Shown in pieces: positions 25,946 through 34,888 of a stretch of DNA of 64,000 nt. Source of the stretch: Ferruginibacter sp. (GTDB taxonomy: Bacteria > Bacteroidota > Bacteroidia > Chitinophagales > Chitinophagaceae); NCBI GenBank assembly GCA_019638575.1, contig JAHBTN010000003.1, positions 62,001 to 126,000 on the forward strand, read 5' to 3'. Under the pieces are notes generated by a model that was given only the letters and a program-made list of their open reading frames with translations, did not search any database and was not told the DNA's origin. The stretch's first letter is position 1. The number at the start of each line of letters is the position of its first letter. A program made the position numbers and the translations under genes.

Positions 25946-27988
25946 TCACTTTTTCTTTTTTGAAATTTGTTTTGTTGCTGCTATTTTCTTTTCCTGCTTT
26001 GATTTGGCTTTTATTTTTGCATTTTGCACCGTTGCGGTTTTAGATACAGGCACCCATTCATAATCCAACTGCCGCTTGCTTAAATTAGCCGCCACCACTT
26101 TTATCCGCACCGCATCACCCATCCTGAATTTTTGTTTTGTACGAAGTCCCACCAAAGCATAGTCAGCTTCATCCAACCTAAAATCATCGTACACACTAAG
26201 GTCTCTTACTGTAACCATACCTTCGCATTTATGTGCTATAGTTTCCACAAAAAATCCAAATGATGCCACGCCGCTGATGATGCCGTCAAATTCTTCACCC
26301 AGGTAATTTTTCATAAACTCCACCTGCTTGTATTTGTTACCTGCACGTTCGGCTTCCATAGCTTTGCGTTCTCTTTCACTGCAATGTTTGCAATGCTCAT
26401 CCATTTTTTTATCAAGCTTCAGGTCTTTATCAAGGCATTGCTGCAATATCCTGTGCACCATCACATCGGGATAGCGGCGTATAGGCGATGTAAAGTGGCA
26501 GTAATATTCAAAACCCAGCCCATAATGCCCTATGTTTGATGAAGTGTAGATGGCCTTTGCCATTGTACGTATGCCCAACTGTTCCAGCACATGCTGCTCG
26601 GGCTTGCCCTGCACATCTTTCAGCATTTTATTAAATGATGATGCCACCGCTGCTTCATCATGCAAATCAAAAGTGTAACCAAACTTTTTGGCAAAAGCAG
26701 CAAAGGGTTTCAGCTTTTCATCATCAGGTGTATCGTGTATGCGGTATGGAAACGGTATTGGCTCTTTATTGATTTTTATTTTTGAAACATAGGTTGCCAC
26801 CGCCCTGTTGGCAAGCAACATAAATTCTTCTACCAGTTTATGTGCATCTTTGCTTTCTTTTACCACAATGCCAATTGGTTTTCCTTTTTCATCCAGTTGA
26901 AAACGCACTTCCTGCGATGAAAAGTTGATGGCGCCATTTTTAAACCTTTCGGCTCTTAATATTTTGGCAAGATTATTTAACAACATAAGCGGCTTTGCAT
27001 GAAGCCCATCTCTTTTCTCAATAATTTCCTGCACTTCTTCATAAGTAAACCTGTGATTACTGTGAATCAGCGTTCTACCAAGCCAGGTATGTTTTACTTC
27101 TGCACGGTTGGTGATTTGAAAAACAGCAGAGAAAGTATATTTATCTTCATGCGGCCTTAAGGAACACAATTCGTTCGAAATTTTTTCGGGCAGCATGGGG
27201 TTCACCCTGTCGGGCAAATACACGCTGGTAGCCCTTTCGTAAGCAGACTTATCAAGCAGCGAGCCGGGTTTTACAAAATGGCTTACATCGGCAATATGGA
27301 TACCAATTTCATAATTACCATTGTCTAAATTTCTAATTGAAATAGCATCATCAAAATCTTTTGCATCAACCGGGTCAATGGTGAATGTAAGTATGTCTCT
27401 AAAATCTTTTCGCTTTTTCTGTTCTTCCCTGCTTATATGTGCCTGCAGTTTTTTCACTTCTGCCAACACTTCATTTTCAAACTCCAAAGGAAAACCTGCA
27501 TCAATCAATATCTCCTTCATGGCCATATCATTTTCATCTTCCGATTTTAAAATGGCCACCACTTCGCCAATAGGTTTCTTATTATTTTTTTCCCAGCTTA
27601 TAAATTTCACTATCACCCTTTCGTTATCTTTTGCTCCGTTTAATTTATCCGTTGCAATATAAAAATCGGGTATTGGTTTATCCGTGGCCGGGATAAAAAA
27701 AGCAAAGTTCTTGCTCATTTGTATGTTGCCGATAAACTCTTTTTGTTTGCGCTCGGCCACTTCTACAATCTTGCCTTCCTGCCGCTTATCTCTCGAAATC
27801 CCTTTATTTATTTGCACCCTCACAATATCGCCATGAAAGGCATGGTTAAAATCGTTGGGGCGTACCATGATATCTTTTTCAAGCCCTTCTACAATTACAT
27901 AACCCATACCGCTTTTCGAAATGTCAAGTTTTCCTTTTACAACCTGTGTTTGTGAAGATTTCTTTCCGTCCTTATTTTTTTTATGCAT
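25946..27988 (-). CDS. rnr: Ribonuclease R
   Basis: The protein has 680 residues, slightly short of the E. coli enzyme. This processive 3'-5' exoribonuclease degrades structured RNA and acts in RNA quality control. Order: N-terminal OB/cold-shock domains (about 20-160), RNB catalytic domain (about 190-520) with the metal-binding motif DPVDAKDFDDA at 205-215, and a C-terminal S1 domain (about 575-660, GIISGVASFGFFVE). The tail is lysine-rich (KKKK), a feature seen in RNase R. It begins its transcript opposite the MFS gene at 28117. Confidence 0.95.
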   Translation of the reverse strand: MHKKNKDGKKSSQTQVVKGKLDISKSGMGYVIVEGLEKDIMVRPNDFNHAFHGDIVRVQINKGISRDKRQEGKIVEVAERKQKEFIGNIQMSKNFAFFIPATDKPIPDFYIATDKLNGAKDNERVIVKFISWEKNNKKPIGEVVAILKSEDENDMAMKEILIDAGFPLEFENEVLAEVKKLQAHISREEQKKRKDFRDILTFTIDPVDAKDFDDAISIRNLDNGNYEIGIHIADVSHFVKPGSLLDKSAYERATSVYLPDRVNPMLPEKISNELCSLRPHEDKYTFSAVFQITNRAEVKHTWLGRTLIHSNHRFTYEEVQEIIEKRDGLHAKPLMLLNNLAKILRAERFKNGAINFSSQEVRFQLDEKGKPIGIVVKESKDAHKLVEEFMLLANRAVATYVSKIKINKEPIPFPYRIHDTPDDEKLKPFAAFAKKFGYTFDLHDEAAVASSFNKMLKDVQGKPEQHVLEQLGIRTMAKAIYTSSNIGHYGLGFEYYCHFTSPIRRYPDVMVHRILQQCLDKDLKLDKKMDEHCKHCSERERKAMEAERAGNKYKQVEFMKNYLGEEFDGIISGVASFGFFVETIAHKCEGMVTVRDLSVYDDFRLDEADYALVGLRTKQKFRMGDAVRIKVVAANLSKRQLDYEWVPVSKTATVQNAKIKAKSKQEKKIAATKQISKKKK

Positions 27989-28116
27989 AAATCTTTGTTA
28001 TAGCCGGGATGCTGAATGATTTTATGATGCAATGAATGTTACCATGGTAAACTGGGCCTAATTTTTTATCGCTGCAATGTACCAACAAATTGCTACATTC
28101 GGAAAAATGATGGCGG

Positions 28117-29319
28117 GTGCAAGCACACACAAATTCTCCACAAAAAATAATAACCAACACTGTTTGGATCTTATCGCTGGTAAGCCTTTTTAACGACCTG
28201 GCAAGCGAAATGCTCATACCCGTAATGCCAATGTTTTTACAACAAGTAGGTTTTACTGTTATTGCCATTGGCATTTTAGAAGGCGTTGCAGAAGCTGTTG
28301 CCGGCCTTAGCAAAAGTTATTTTGGCAGGCAAAGCGATGTGATGGGCAAGCGGCTGCCTTTTGTGCAACTGGGTTATGCTTTAAGTGCAATAAGCAAACC
28401 GTTGATGGCCGTTTTTATTTTTCCGCTGTGGATTTTTTTTGCAAGAACAATGGACAGACTTGGTAAAGGCATACGTACCGCTGCAAGAGATGCCATGCTG
28501 AGCGATGAAGCTACGCCTGCTACAAAAGGAAGGGTGTTTGGTTTTAACCGTAGCATGGATACTTTTGGCGCAGAGCTTGGGCCGGCAATAGCATTTGTTT
28601 TCCTGTATTATTATCCCGGCGATTATAAAAGGCTTTTCCTTTGGTCCATCATCCCGGGTATATGCGTTATCCTGTTAACAAGGTTTATAAAAGAAAAAAA
28701 GAAACAGGCGGCCATTCATTCAACAAAACCACGGGTATCGTTTTTTGTTTTTATCCATTACTGGAAATCGAGTACAGCAGCATATAAACGATTGGTGGCC
28801 GGCTTATTGTTGTTTGCCTTGTTCAACAGCAGCGATATTTTTCTTTTGCTAAAGATGAAAGAGCAGGGTTTAGATGATACCGAAGTACTGGGCATTTATA
28901 TTTTTTACAACCTTGTTTTTGCTGTGATGGCTTACCCTGTTGGCATATTGGCCGATAAAATTGGCTTAAAGAAAATTTTCCTTTTGGGCCTTACAGCTTT
29001 TGCAACCGTGTATATTGGCTTTGCTTTCAACAATAACCTGCTTATCTTTTTTTTACTATTTGTATTGTATGGGTTTTATGCAGCCGCTACCGATGGCATT
29101 TCAAAAGCATGGATTACAAATATTGTTGATAAAAACGAAACAGCCACTGCAATAGGCACCTACACCGGGTTTCAAAGCATTTGTGCTTTAATTGCAAGCA
29201 GCCTTTGCGGATTGCTTTGGTATAATATTGGCGCAATGGCAACTTTTTTAACCACTGCAGTTATTACTATAATTGTAATTATTTACCTGGCATTTTATAA
29301 ACGCAATGCTATTTCGTAA
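28117..29319 (+). CDS. MFS transporter
   Basis: The protein has about 400 residues with 12 hydrophobic segments. The frame begins after a TGA at 28108-28110, so the start codon appears to be GTG at 28117; the next ATG would remove part of the first membrane helix. The loop between segments 2 and 3 contains GRQSDVMGKRLP, and DRLGKGIRTAARDAMLSD is the pattern of a subgroup of major-facilitator proteins found widely in Bacteroidota. It is an inner-membrane secondary transporter, but its substrate is unknown. The small protein at 29340 follows closely (20-base gap). Confidence 0.82.
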   Translation: MQAHTNSPQKIITNTVWILSLVSLFNDLASEMLIPVMPMFLQQVGFTVIAIGILEGVAEAVAGLSKSYFGRQSDVMGKRLPFVQLGYALSAISKPLMAVFIFPLWIFFARTMDRLGKGIRTAARDAMLSDEATPATKGRVFGFNRSMDTFGAELGPAIAFVFLYYYPGDYKRLFLWSIIPGICVILLTRFIKEKKKQAAIHSTKPRVSFFVFIHYWKSSTAAYKRLVAGLLLFALFNSSDIFLLLKMKEQGLDDTEVLGIYIFYNLVFAVMAYPVGILADKIGLKKIFLLGLTAFATVYIGFAFNNNLLIFFLLFVLYGFYAAATDGISKAWITNIVDKNETATAIGTYTGFQSICALIASSLCGLLWYNIGAMATFLTTAVITIIVIIYLAFYKRNAIS

Positions 29320-29339
29320 CTTTAAGAAAAATAATCATC

Positions 29340-29645
29340 ATGGAATCTTATGATACAGTAGTAGCAGCTTTAAACGGGTTAAAAGCAAGAGGCTATACCA
29401 TCAACTTTAATATTGCCTTTGATAAATTGATATGTTCGCAAAATACCATATCGCTTAACCCCGAAGAATTTGAGATAACAGAATTTTACCGCTTTGAAGG
29501 TAACAGCAACCCGGCCGATGAAGATGTGGTGTATGCTGTAGAATCAAAAGATGGAAAATGCAAGGGTGTAATAACAAGTGCATTTGGTTTATATGCCGAT
29601 TCTACTTCTGCAGCCATGTTGCGTAAACTCAATATTCACCAGTAA
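29340..29645 (+). CDS. Small conserved Bacteroidota protein, 101 residues
   Basis: The protein is soluble, acidic and small, with motif GLKARGYTINFNIAFDKLICS near the start and DGKCKGVITSAFGLYADS towards the end. In public annotations such proteins are often called phosphoribosylpyrophosphate synthetase, but at 101 residues and without a PRPP loop this one cannot be that enzyme. I therefore leave the function open. It lies in a run of plus-strand genes, 20 bases after the MFS gene and 17 before the asparaginase gene. Confidence 0.68.
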   Translation: MESYDTVVAALNGLKARGYTINFNIAFDKLICSQNTISLNPEEFEITEFYRFEGNSNPADEDVVYAVESKDGKCKGVITSAFGLYADSTSAAMLRKLNIHQ

Positions 29646-29662
29646 CGCTTATATACATATTT

Positions 29663-30697
29663 ATGAACAGAAGAAAATTCTTACGCATTGGCGCATTGGC
29701 CTCTCCTGTATTTGCCGCAAAAAATTCTTTAGCAAATAATTTCAATCCAATTACAAAACCCATCGTGGTATCTACCTGGGCCAATGGCATGCCGGTGAAT
29801 GCCGAAGCTTGGAAGATTTTATCAACCAATGGAACAGCATTGGATGCTGTGGAAGCAGGCGCCATGCATATTGAAAATGAAATTGACTGCTGTGTTGGTT
29901 TGGGCGGATACCCCGACCGTGATGGCAAGGTAACGCTTGATAGCTGCATCATGGACCACAAAGCCAATTGCGGCGCTGTGGCCTGCATTGAAAGAATTAA
30001 ACACCCGGTTTCGGTAGCCCGTAAAGTGATGGAAAAAACACCGCATGTATTATTGGTTGGCGCAGGCGCACAACAGTTTGCTGTTGAAAACGGTTTTACT
30101 TTGGAGCCAGAAGTATTATCTGAACCGGCAAAAAAAGCTTATGCCGAATGGTTGAAAAAAAGCGAATACAAACCGGTAATCAATATTGAAAACATGGGCG
30201 CCGGTAAAGAACAAAAAAAACAAAACGGCCCTTTTGCCCCTGCATTTTTTGATGACGGAACGGTTAACCATGATACAATGGGATTGGTGGCGCTTGATAG
30301 CGTTGGGAATTTATCCGGCGCTGTTACAACAAGTGGCATGGCATTTAAATTACACGGCCGTGTTGGCGATTCACCCATTATTGGCGCCGGTTTGTTTGTT
30401 GATAATGAAGCAGGCGCAGCTACCAGCACCGGCACCGGCGAAGAAGTGATACGCATTTGCGGTACCCACCTTGTAGTAGAATTTATGCGGCAGGGCTACT
30501 CGCCCGAAATGGCCTGCAAGAAAGCGGTGGAGCGTATTGTAAAAAGAGATAAGGCTAAAGCACAAACCTTACAGGTTGGTTTTTTAGCCTTGAACAAAAA
30601 AGGGCAATATGGCGCCTATGCCATACAGAAAGGCTTTGTGTTTAGTGTGAAAAGTGAAAGGGAAAATGTTGTTCATCAGTCAAAATTTTTAATCTGA
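29663..30697 (+). CDS. N4-(beta-N-acetylglucosaminyl)-L-asparaginase / isoaspartyl peptidase family
   Basis: The protein has 344 residues. It is an Ntn-hydrolase that splits itself into two chains: the nucleophile Thr205 follows Asp204 in HDTMG and becomes the N-terminus of the beta chain. The family cleaves the Asn-GlcNAc link of glycoproteins or beta-aspartyl peptides. An N-terminal RR motif (NRRKFLRIG) followed by a hydrophobic stretch suggests Tat-type export. GDSPIIGAGLFVDNEAGAA is the conserved beta-chain region. With a T9SS/glycan-active lifestyle the glycoprotein use is plausible but not shown. Confidence 0.85.
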   Translation: MNRRKFLRIGALASPVFAAKNSLANNFNPITKPIVVSTWANGMPVNAEAWKILSTNGTALDAVEAGAMHIENEIDCCVGLGGYPDRDGKVTLDSCIMDHKANCGAVACIERIKHPVSVARKVMEKTPHVLLVGAGAQQFAVENGFTLEPEVLSEPAKKAYAEWLKKSEYKPVINIENMGAGKEQKKQNGPFAPAFFDDGTVNHDTMGLVALDSVGNLSGAVTTSGMAFKLHGRVGDSPIIGAGLFVDNEAGAATSTGTGEEVIRICGTHLVVEFMRQGYSPEMACKKAVERIVKRDKAKAQTLQVGFLALNKKGQYGAYAIQKGFVFSVKSERENVVHQSKFLI

Positions 30698-30788
30698 TTA
30701 TTTTCAATAATCAATTTTAAAAAGGCAATGTTCAACAAAGCAGCTCATTTGAAAATTGAAAATTGAATGTTGTTATTGAACATTTGTT

Positions 30789-31520
30789 ATGAAATATTTG
30801 CTTGAAGTAATTGGCTTTAACATAGAAAGTTGTTTGCTGGCACAGGCTGCAGGCGCTAACCGTATTGAGTTGTGCGATAACCCCGGCGAAGGCGGCACTA
30901 CCCCATCGTATGGATTTATAAAAGCAGCAAGAGAAAATTTACATATAAGCCTGTTCCCCATCATTCGCCCACGGGGCGGAGATTTTTTATATACCGATGC
31001 CGAATTTGAAGTGATGAAAAACGATATAAAAATGTGTAAGCAATTGGGATGCGATGGCGTGGTGACAGGCATTTTAAATAAAGATGGATTGGTTGATAAA
31101 AAAAGATGCAGCCAATTGGTTGAACTGGCTTACCCGCTTGGCGTTACTTTCCACCGAGCTTTCGACAGGGTTAATAACCCGGCACAGGCACTGGAAGATG
31201 TTATTGATATTGGCTGCGAACGGATACTCACTTCGGGTTTGCAACCCAATGCCATTGATGGCGCCGCACAGATAGCTACTTTAATAAAACAGGCCGATGA
31301 AAGAATCATCATCATGCCGGGCAGTGGCGTAAGGGCAGATAATATAGTGGAACTGGCTAATAAAACAGGCGCTAAAGAATTTCATTCATCTGCAAGAAAA
31401 AATATTGACAGTATGATGAAATATACCAATACAGCTATGAATGAAAAATTACAAATAGTTTCTGTTGATGAGGATGATATTAAAAAAATGGCAGGCTATT
31501 TATCAAAACTTACCGGTTAA
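30789..31520 (+). CDS. cutC: CutC family protein
   Basis: The protein has 243 residues, full length for CutC. The N-terminal LLEVIGFNIESCLLAQAAGANRIELCDN and the GGTTPSYG, RPRGGDF and HRAFD motifs are diagnostic of this TIM-barrel family. CutC was named for copper homeostasis; its biochemical role is still debated and I assign only the family. It follows the glycosylasparaginase with 91 bases between, including a 9-bp inverted repeat (30727-30735 / 30776-30784). Confidence 0.92.
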   Translation: MKYLLEVIGFNIESCLLAQAAGANRIELCDNPGEGGTTPSYGFIKAARENLHISLFPIIRPRGGDFLYTDAEFEVMKNDIKMCKQLGCDGVVTGILNKDGLVDKKRCSQLVELAYPLGVTFHRAFDRVNNPAQALEDVIDIGCERILTSGLQPNAIDGAAQIATLIKQADERIIIMPGSGVRADNIVELANKTGAKEFHSSARKNIDSMMKYTNTAMNEKLQIVSVDEDDIKKMAGYLSKLTG

Positions 31521-31623
31521 TATACTTTCTGAATTTTTACATTCGAGTGTTTAAATACCATTTATCAAAAAAATAAAATTAGCAATCAACCATTATTTAC
31601 ATTTAAATATTAAAACATCTTAC

Positions 31624-33657
31624 ATGAAGAAAATATTTTTTGTGATTACAACTGCTGTAACCATTGCAGCCTGCAACAATAATGCTACAACAAACAATCC
31701 CAAACCGGATATACTTGCTGCCGATATTGACAGCACAGTAAAACCCGGCGACGATTTTTTTGATTATGCCAACGGCGGATGGATTAAACGAAACCCCATA
31801 CCTGCCGACCAATCAAGCTGGGGCATTGGTAATTTAGTGATAGAAGAAAATCTTAAAAGGCTGAGAGAGATTTCGGAAAAATCGGCTGCAACCAATGCCG
31901 CCAAAGGCAGCAACGATCAAAAGATTGGTGATTTTTGGGCGATGGCAATGGATAGTTCTAAAATTGAAACAGATGGATTGAAACCCATTCAGCCTTTATT
32001 GGATAAACTAAATGCAGTTACAGATATAAAATCGCTTATGGATATCATTGCATCATTCAAACAGCTTGGCTCATCTACATTATTTGATGAGTATGTAGCA
32101 CAGGATGCCAAACAAAGTGATGTGATGGCCTACAACATCTGGCAGGGTGGTTTAGGCCTTGGACAGCGGGATTATTATTTTAAAACCGATTCAGCCACTA
32201 TCAACATCCGTAATGAATATGTAAAGTATATCACTAAAATATTAACCATGTCGGGAGAAGATTCGGCAACTGCTTTGCAGGCGGCAAAAAATATCCTTAG
32301 CATGGAAACAAGGCTGGCTGCAGCTTCCCGCAAGCTGGAAGACCTTCGAGACCCATACCGCAATTACAACAAGATGGCAATTGGCGACCTTAAAAAAATG
32401 TCGGCCAATATAGACTGGCCCCTGTATTTAAAAAACATAGGCGTGCAGCATGTTGATTCGGTGATTGTAGGGCAGCCCGAATTTTTTAAAGCAGTGAGTG
32501 ATGTATTGGCATCTACACCCATCAATGATTTAAAACACTATGTAAAATTCAATTTACTTAATGATATGTCGAGTGTGTTACCCGATACCTATGGAGCAGC
32601 AGCATTTAATTTTAGAAAATTATTCAGCGGCGCAAAAGAACGGAAACCAAGATGGAAACGTGCCATTCAAATTGAAGAAAGCGCCATGGGCGAATTGCTT
32701 GGGCAATTGTACGTAAAAGAATTTTTTAACGAAACAGCAAAAAAGCGATATACAAAAATGGTAGAAGATATACGGGATGCATTGAAAGACCGTATTGGAA
32801 AACTTAGCTGGATGAGCGACAGCACAAAAGCCAAAGCGTATAAAAAATTAGCAGCCATAAAAAGCAAGGTAGGTTATCCCGATAAATGGAAAGATTTTTC
32901 GAGCATGGAAATAGGCAGGGAAAGTTTTGCACAAAATTTTATGAATGCAAGAAAATGGTGGCATCAATATGAATACAATAAATTAGGAAAACCTGTTGAC
33001 AGAGATGAATGGGACATGTATCCGCAAACTTATAATGCATATTACAATCCAAGCAACAACGAAATTGTTTTGCCTGCAGGCATATTCACTGTACCGGGTT
33101 ACCGTGATGAAGAATTAGATGATGCCACTGTATATGGTTATGGCGGAGCAAGTACCATTGGCCACGAAATTACACATGGCTTTGATGATGAAGGCAGGCA
33201 GTATGACGATAAAGGAAACCTGGTAAACTGGTGGACAAAAAGTGATGAAGAAGCATTTAATAAAAGAGCTGCATTAATGGTGAAACAATTTGATGAGTTT
33301 GAACCTGTAATAGGTTACCACATCAATGGCAAGGCCACACTTGGCGAAAATATTGCCGACCTTGGCGGCATATTACTGGGTATTGAAGCCTTTAAAAAAA
33401 CACAGCAGTTTAAAGACAACAAACCCATCGGCAACCTAATGCCTATGCAACGGTATTTTTTGGGTTATGCACTTGGATGGCTTGGCCACACCCGTGAGGA
33501 GCAATTGCGAAACCGGTTACTTACCGATGTACACAGCCCGGGTAAATACAGGGTTAACGGGCCTTTTGCTGATGTGGATGAATTTTATTCTACATTTAAT
33601 ATAAAGCCCGGAGATAAAATGTACCGGGCAGACAGTTTACGGGTAAGGATATGGTAA
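31624..33657 (+). CDS. M13-family zinc metallopeptidase (neprilysin/PepO-like), lipoprotein
   Basis: The protein has 677 residues. A lipoprotein signal ends at Cys17 (TIAAC). The peptidase zinc site is complete: HEITH at 514-518 and the ENIAD motif with Glu575 and Asp579. Upstream YNAYYNPSNNEIVLPAG is the conserved substrate-side motif. Members cleave oligopeptides at the outer face of membranes, and Bacteroidota carry several. Lipid anchoring and T9SS context suggest peptide degradation in the periplasm or outer membrane. It starts a plus-strand run with the PH/SHOCT and YdeI genes. Confidence 0.94.
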   Translation: MKKIFFVITTAVTIAACNNNATTNNPKPDILAADIDSTVKPGDDFFDYANGGWIKRNPIPADQSSWGIGNLVIEENLKRLREISEKSAATNAAKGSNDQKIGDFWAMAMDSSKIETDGLKPIQPLLDKLNAVTDIKSLMDIIASFKQLGSSTLFDEYVAQDAKQSDVMAYNIWQGGLGLGQRDYYFKTDSATINIRNEYVKYITKILTMSGEDSATALQAAKNILSMETRLAAASRKLEDLRDPYRNYNKMAIGDLKKMSANIDWPLYLKNIGVQHVDSVIVGQPEFFKAVSDVLASTPINDLKHYVKFNLLNDMSSVLPDTYGAAAFNFRKLFSGAKERKPRWKRAIQIEESAMGELLGQLYVKEFFNETAKKRYTKMVEDIRDALKDRIGKLSWMSDSTKAKAYKKLAAIKSKVGYPDKWKDFSSMEIGRESFAQNFMNARKWWHQYEYNKLGKPVDRDEWDMYPQTYNAYYNPSNNEIVLPAGIFTVPGYRDEELDDATVYGYGGASTIGHEITHGFDDEGRQYDDKGNLVNWWTKSDEEAFNKRAALMVKQFDEFEPVIGYHINGKATLGENIADLGGILLGIEAFKKTQQFKDNKPIGNLMPMQRYFLGYALGWLGHTREEQLRNRLLTDVHSPGKYRVNGPFADVDEFYSTFNIKPGDKMYRADSLRVRIW

Positions 33658-33702
33658 TGCTTTTTTCTTTTTGTATTTTGCTTATATAAACTTTGCATTT
33701 AC

Positions 33703-34326
33703 ATGAGGACTGAATTAAAAAAAGACGAAAAAAAACTAATCATCATCAGGCAGCATTGGCTTAGGTTAGTGCTGCCGTTTTTTGCATGGCTTGTATTAGC
33801 CATCTTATTATTCTGGTGGCTGAAATTTTCTACAGCGCTCATTATAGTTTTACTGGCTGCCATCTACCCATTGATTGAATATGTAAACTGGAAAAACAAT
33901 ATCTGGTGTGTAACCAATATGAGGGTGGTTGATGAGAGCGGTTTCTTTAGCAGGTACAGCAAAGAAAGCCCGCTTGATAAAATAAATAATGTAGAATATG
34001 ACCAAACATTGTGGGGGCGATTACTTGGCTATGGCAGCGTAGATATACAAACTGCCGCCGAACTTGGCGAAACCAAGTACGATTTCATACATCACCCAAA
34101 ATTATTAAAAGACACCATCACCCATGCCCGTGAAGAAAATAAAAATATGCAGGTAAGCAGCCAGGCCACCCAACTTGCCGAAGCCATTGCTCGAACTAAC
34201 GTAACTGCACATGCACCACAACAAATGATTGCCGATGAATTGCAAAAACTTTTTGACCTGATGCAAAAAGGCGCCATTACACAGGAAGAATATGTAGCCC
34301 AAAAAAATAAACTGATGGGTAGCTGA
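33703..34326 (+). CDS. Membrane protein with bacterial PH domain and SHOCT tail
   Basis: The protein has 207 residues. Two membrane segments lie at about 20-60, then a bacterial PH-like domain (CVTNMRVVDESGFFSR, ESPLDKINNVEYDQTLWGRLLGYGSV, about 65-145). The last roughly 27 residues (DELQKLFDLMQKGAITQEEYVAQKNKL) are a SHOCT motif, often an oligomerisation or partner-recruiting tail. The function is unknown. The stop codon overlaps the ATG of the next gene (TGATG), so translation is coupled. Confidence 0.82.
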   Translation: MRTELKKDEKKLIIIRQHWLRLVLPFFAWLVLAILLFWWLKFSTALIIVLLAAIYPLIEYVNWKNNIWCVTNMRVVDESGFFSRYSKESPLDKINNVEYDQTLWGRLLGYGSVDIQTAAELGETKYDFIHHPKLLKDTITHAREENKNMQVSSQATQLAEAIARTNVTAHAPQQMIADELQKLFDLMQKGAITQEEYVAQKNKLMGS

Positions 34327-34847
34327 TGATTTCTTTTACTGCCACCATATTGAAATTTGATAAGCAGGGAGAAAAAACGGGCTGGACATATATACACATC
34401 CCTGTAAAGATTGCCAACAAACTAAACCCCGGTGTAAAAAAATCGTACCGTGTAAAAGGAAAGCTTGATGAATTTAAGATTGAAAAAGTTGCGCTTGTAC
34501 CCATGGGCGAAGGCGATTTTATCATGGCCATCAATGCTGCTATGCGTAAAGGCATCGGCAAAACAAAGGGCGCTACTGTTAAAGTACAGGTTGAATTAGA
34601 TTCTTCGCAGATAAAAGTACCACCCGAATTGCTTGTGTGTTTGCAAGATGAACCGGAAGCATTAAAATATTTTAATTCGCTGCCGCAGGGCCATCGCAAT
34701 TATTTTACCAAATGGATACAAGCGGCCAAAACAGAACCCACAAAAGTAAAACGCATAACCATGGTGGTAAAAACAATGGTACGCAAAATGGATTTTGGCG
34801 CCATGCTGCGTGAAGAAAGGGATGAAAAAAGAATGTTGGGAAGATAA
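34326..34847 (+). CDS. YdeI/OmdA-family protein with DUF1905 domain
   Basis: The protein has 173 residues. The N-terminal half (about 1-95) is a DUF1905-type beta-barrel (FTATILKFDKQGEKTGWTYIHIP, GKGDF). The C-terminal half matches YdeI/OmdA (ELLVCLQDEPEALKYFNSLPQGHRNYFTKWI), a family named for bacteriocin protection in enterobacteria, though function is not settled. It shares one base with the stop of the PH/SHOCT gene, indicating co-expression. It is soluble and probably cytoplasmic. Confidence 0.85.
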   Translation: MISFTATILKFDKQGEKTGWTYIHIPVKIANKLNPGVKKSYRVKGKLDEFKIEKVALVPMGEGDFIMAINAAMRKGIGKTKGATVKVQVELDSSQIKVPPELLVCLQDEPEALKYFNSLPQGHRNYFTKWIQAAKTEPTKVKRITMVVKTMVRKMDFGAMLREERDEKRMLGR

Positions 34848-34888
34848 GCAACAATTACAGGTTCAGTCTTACATCTGCAACAAAAAAA

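Noticed and set aside
27981-28313. 110-codon minus-strand frame opposite the MFS start
   Set aside because: Overlaps the start of the rnr and MFS genes, with no conserved features.
30727-30784. AATGTTCAA / TTGAACATT inverted repeat as an operator or attachment site
   Set aside because: Only 9 bp in AT-rich spacer DNA with no second half-site or integrase; chance is likely.
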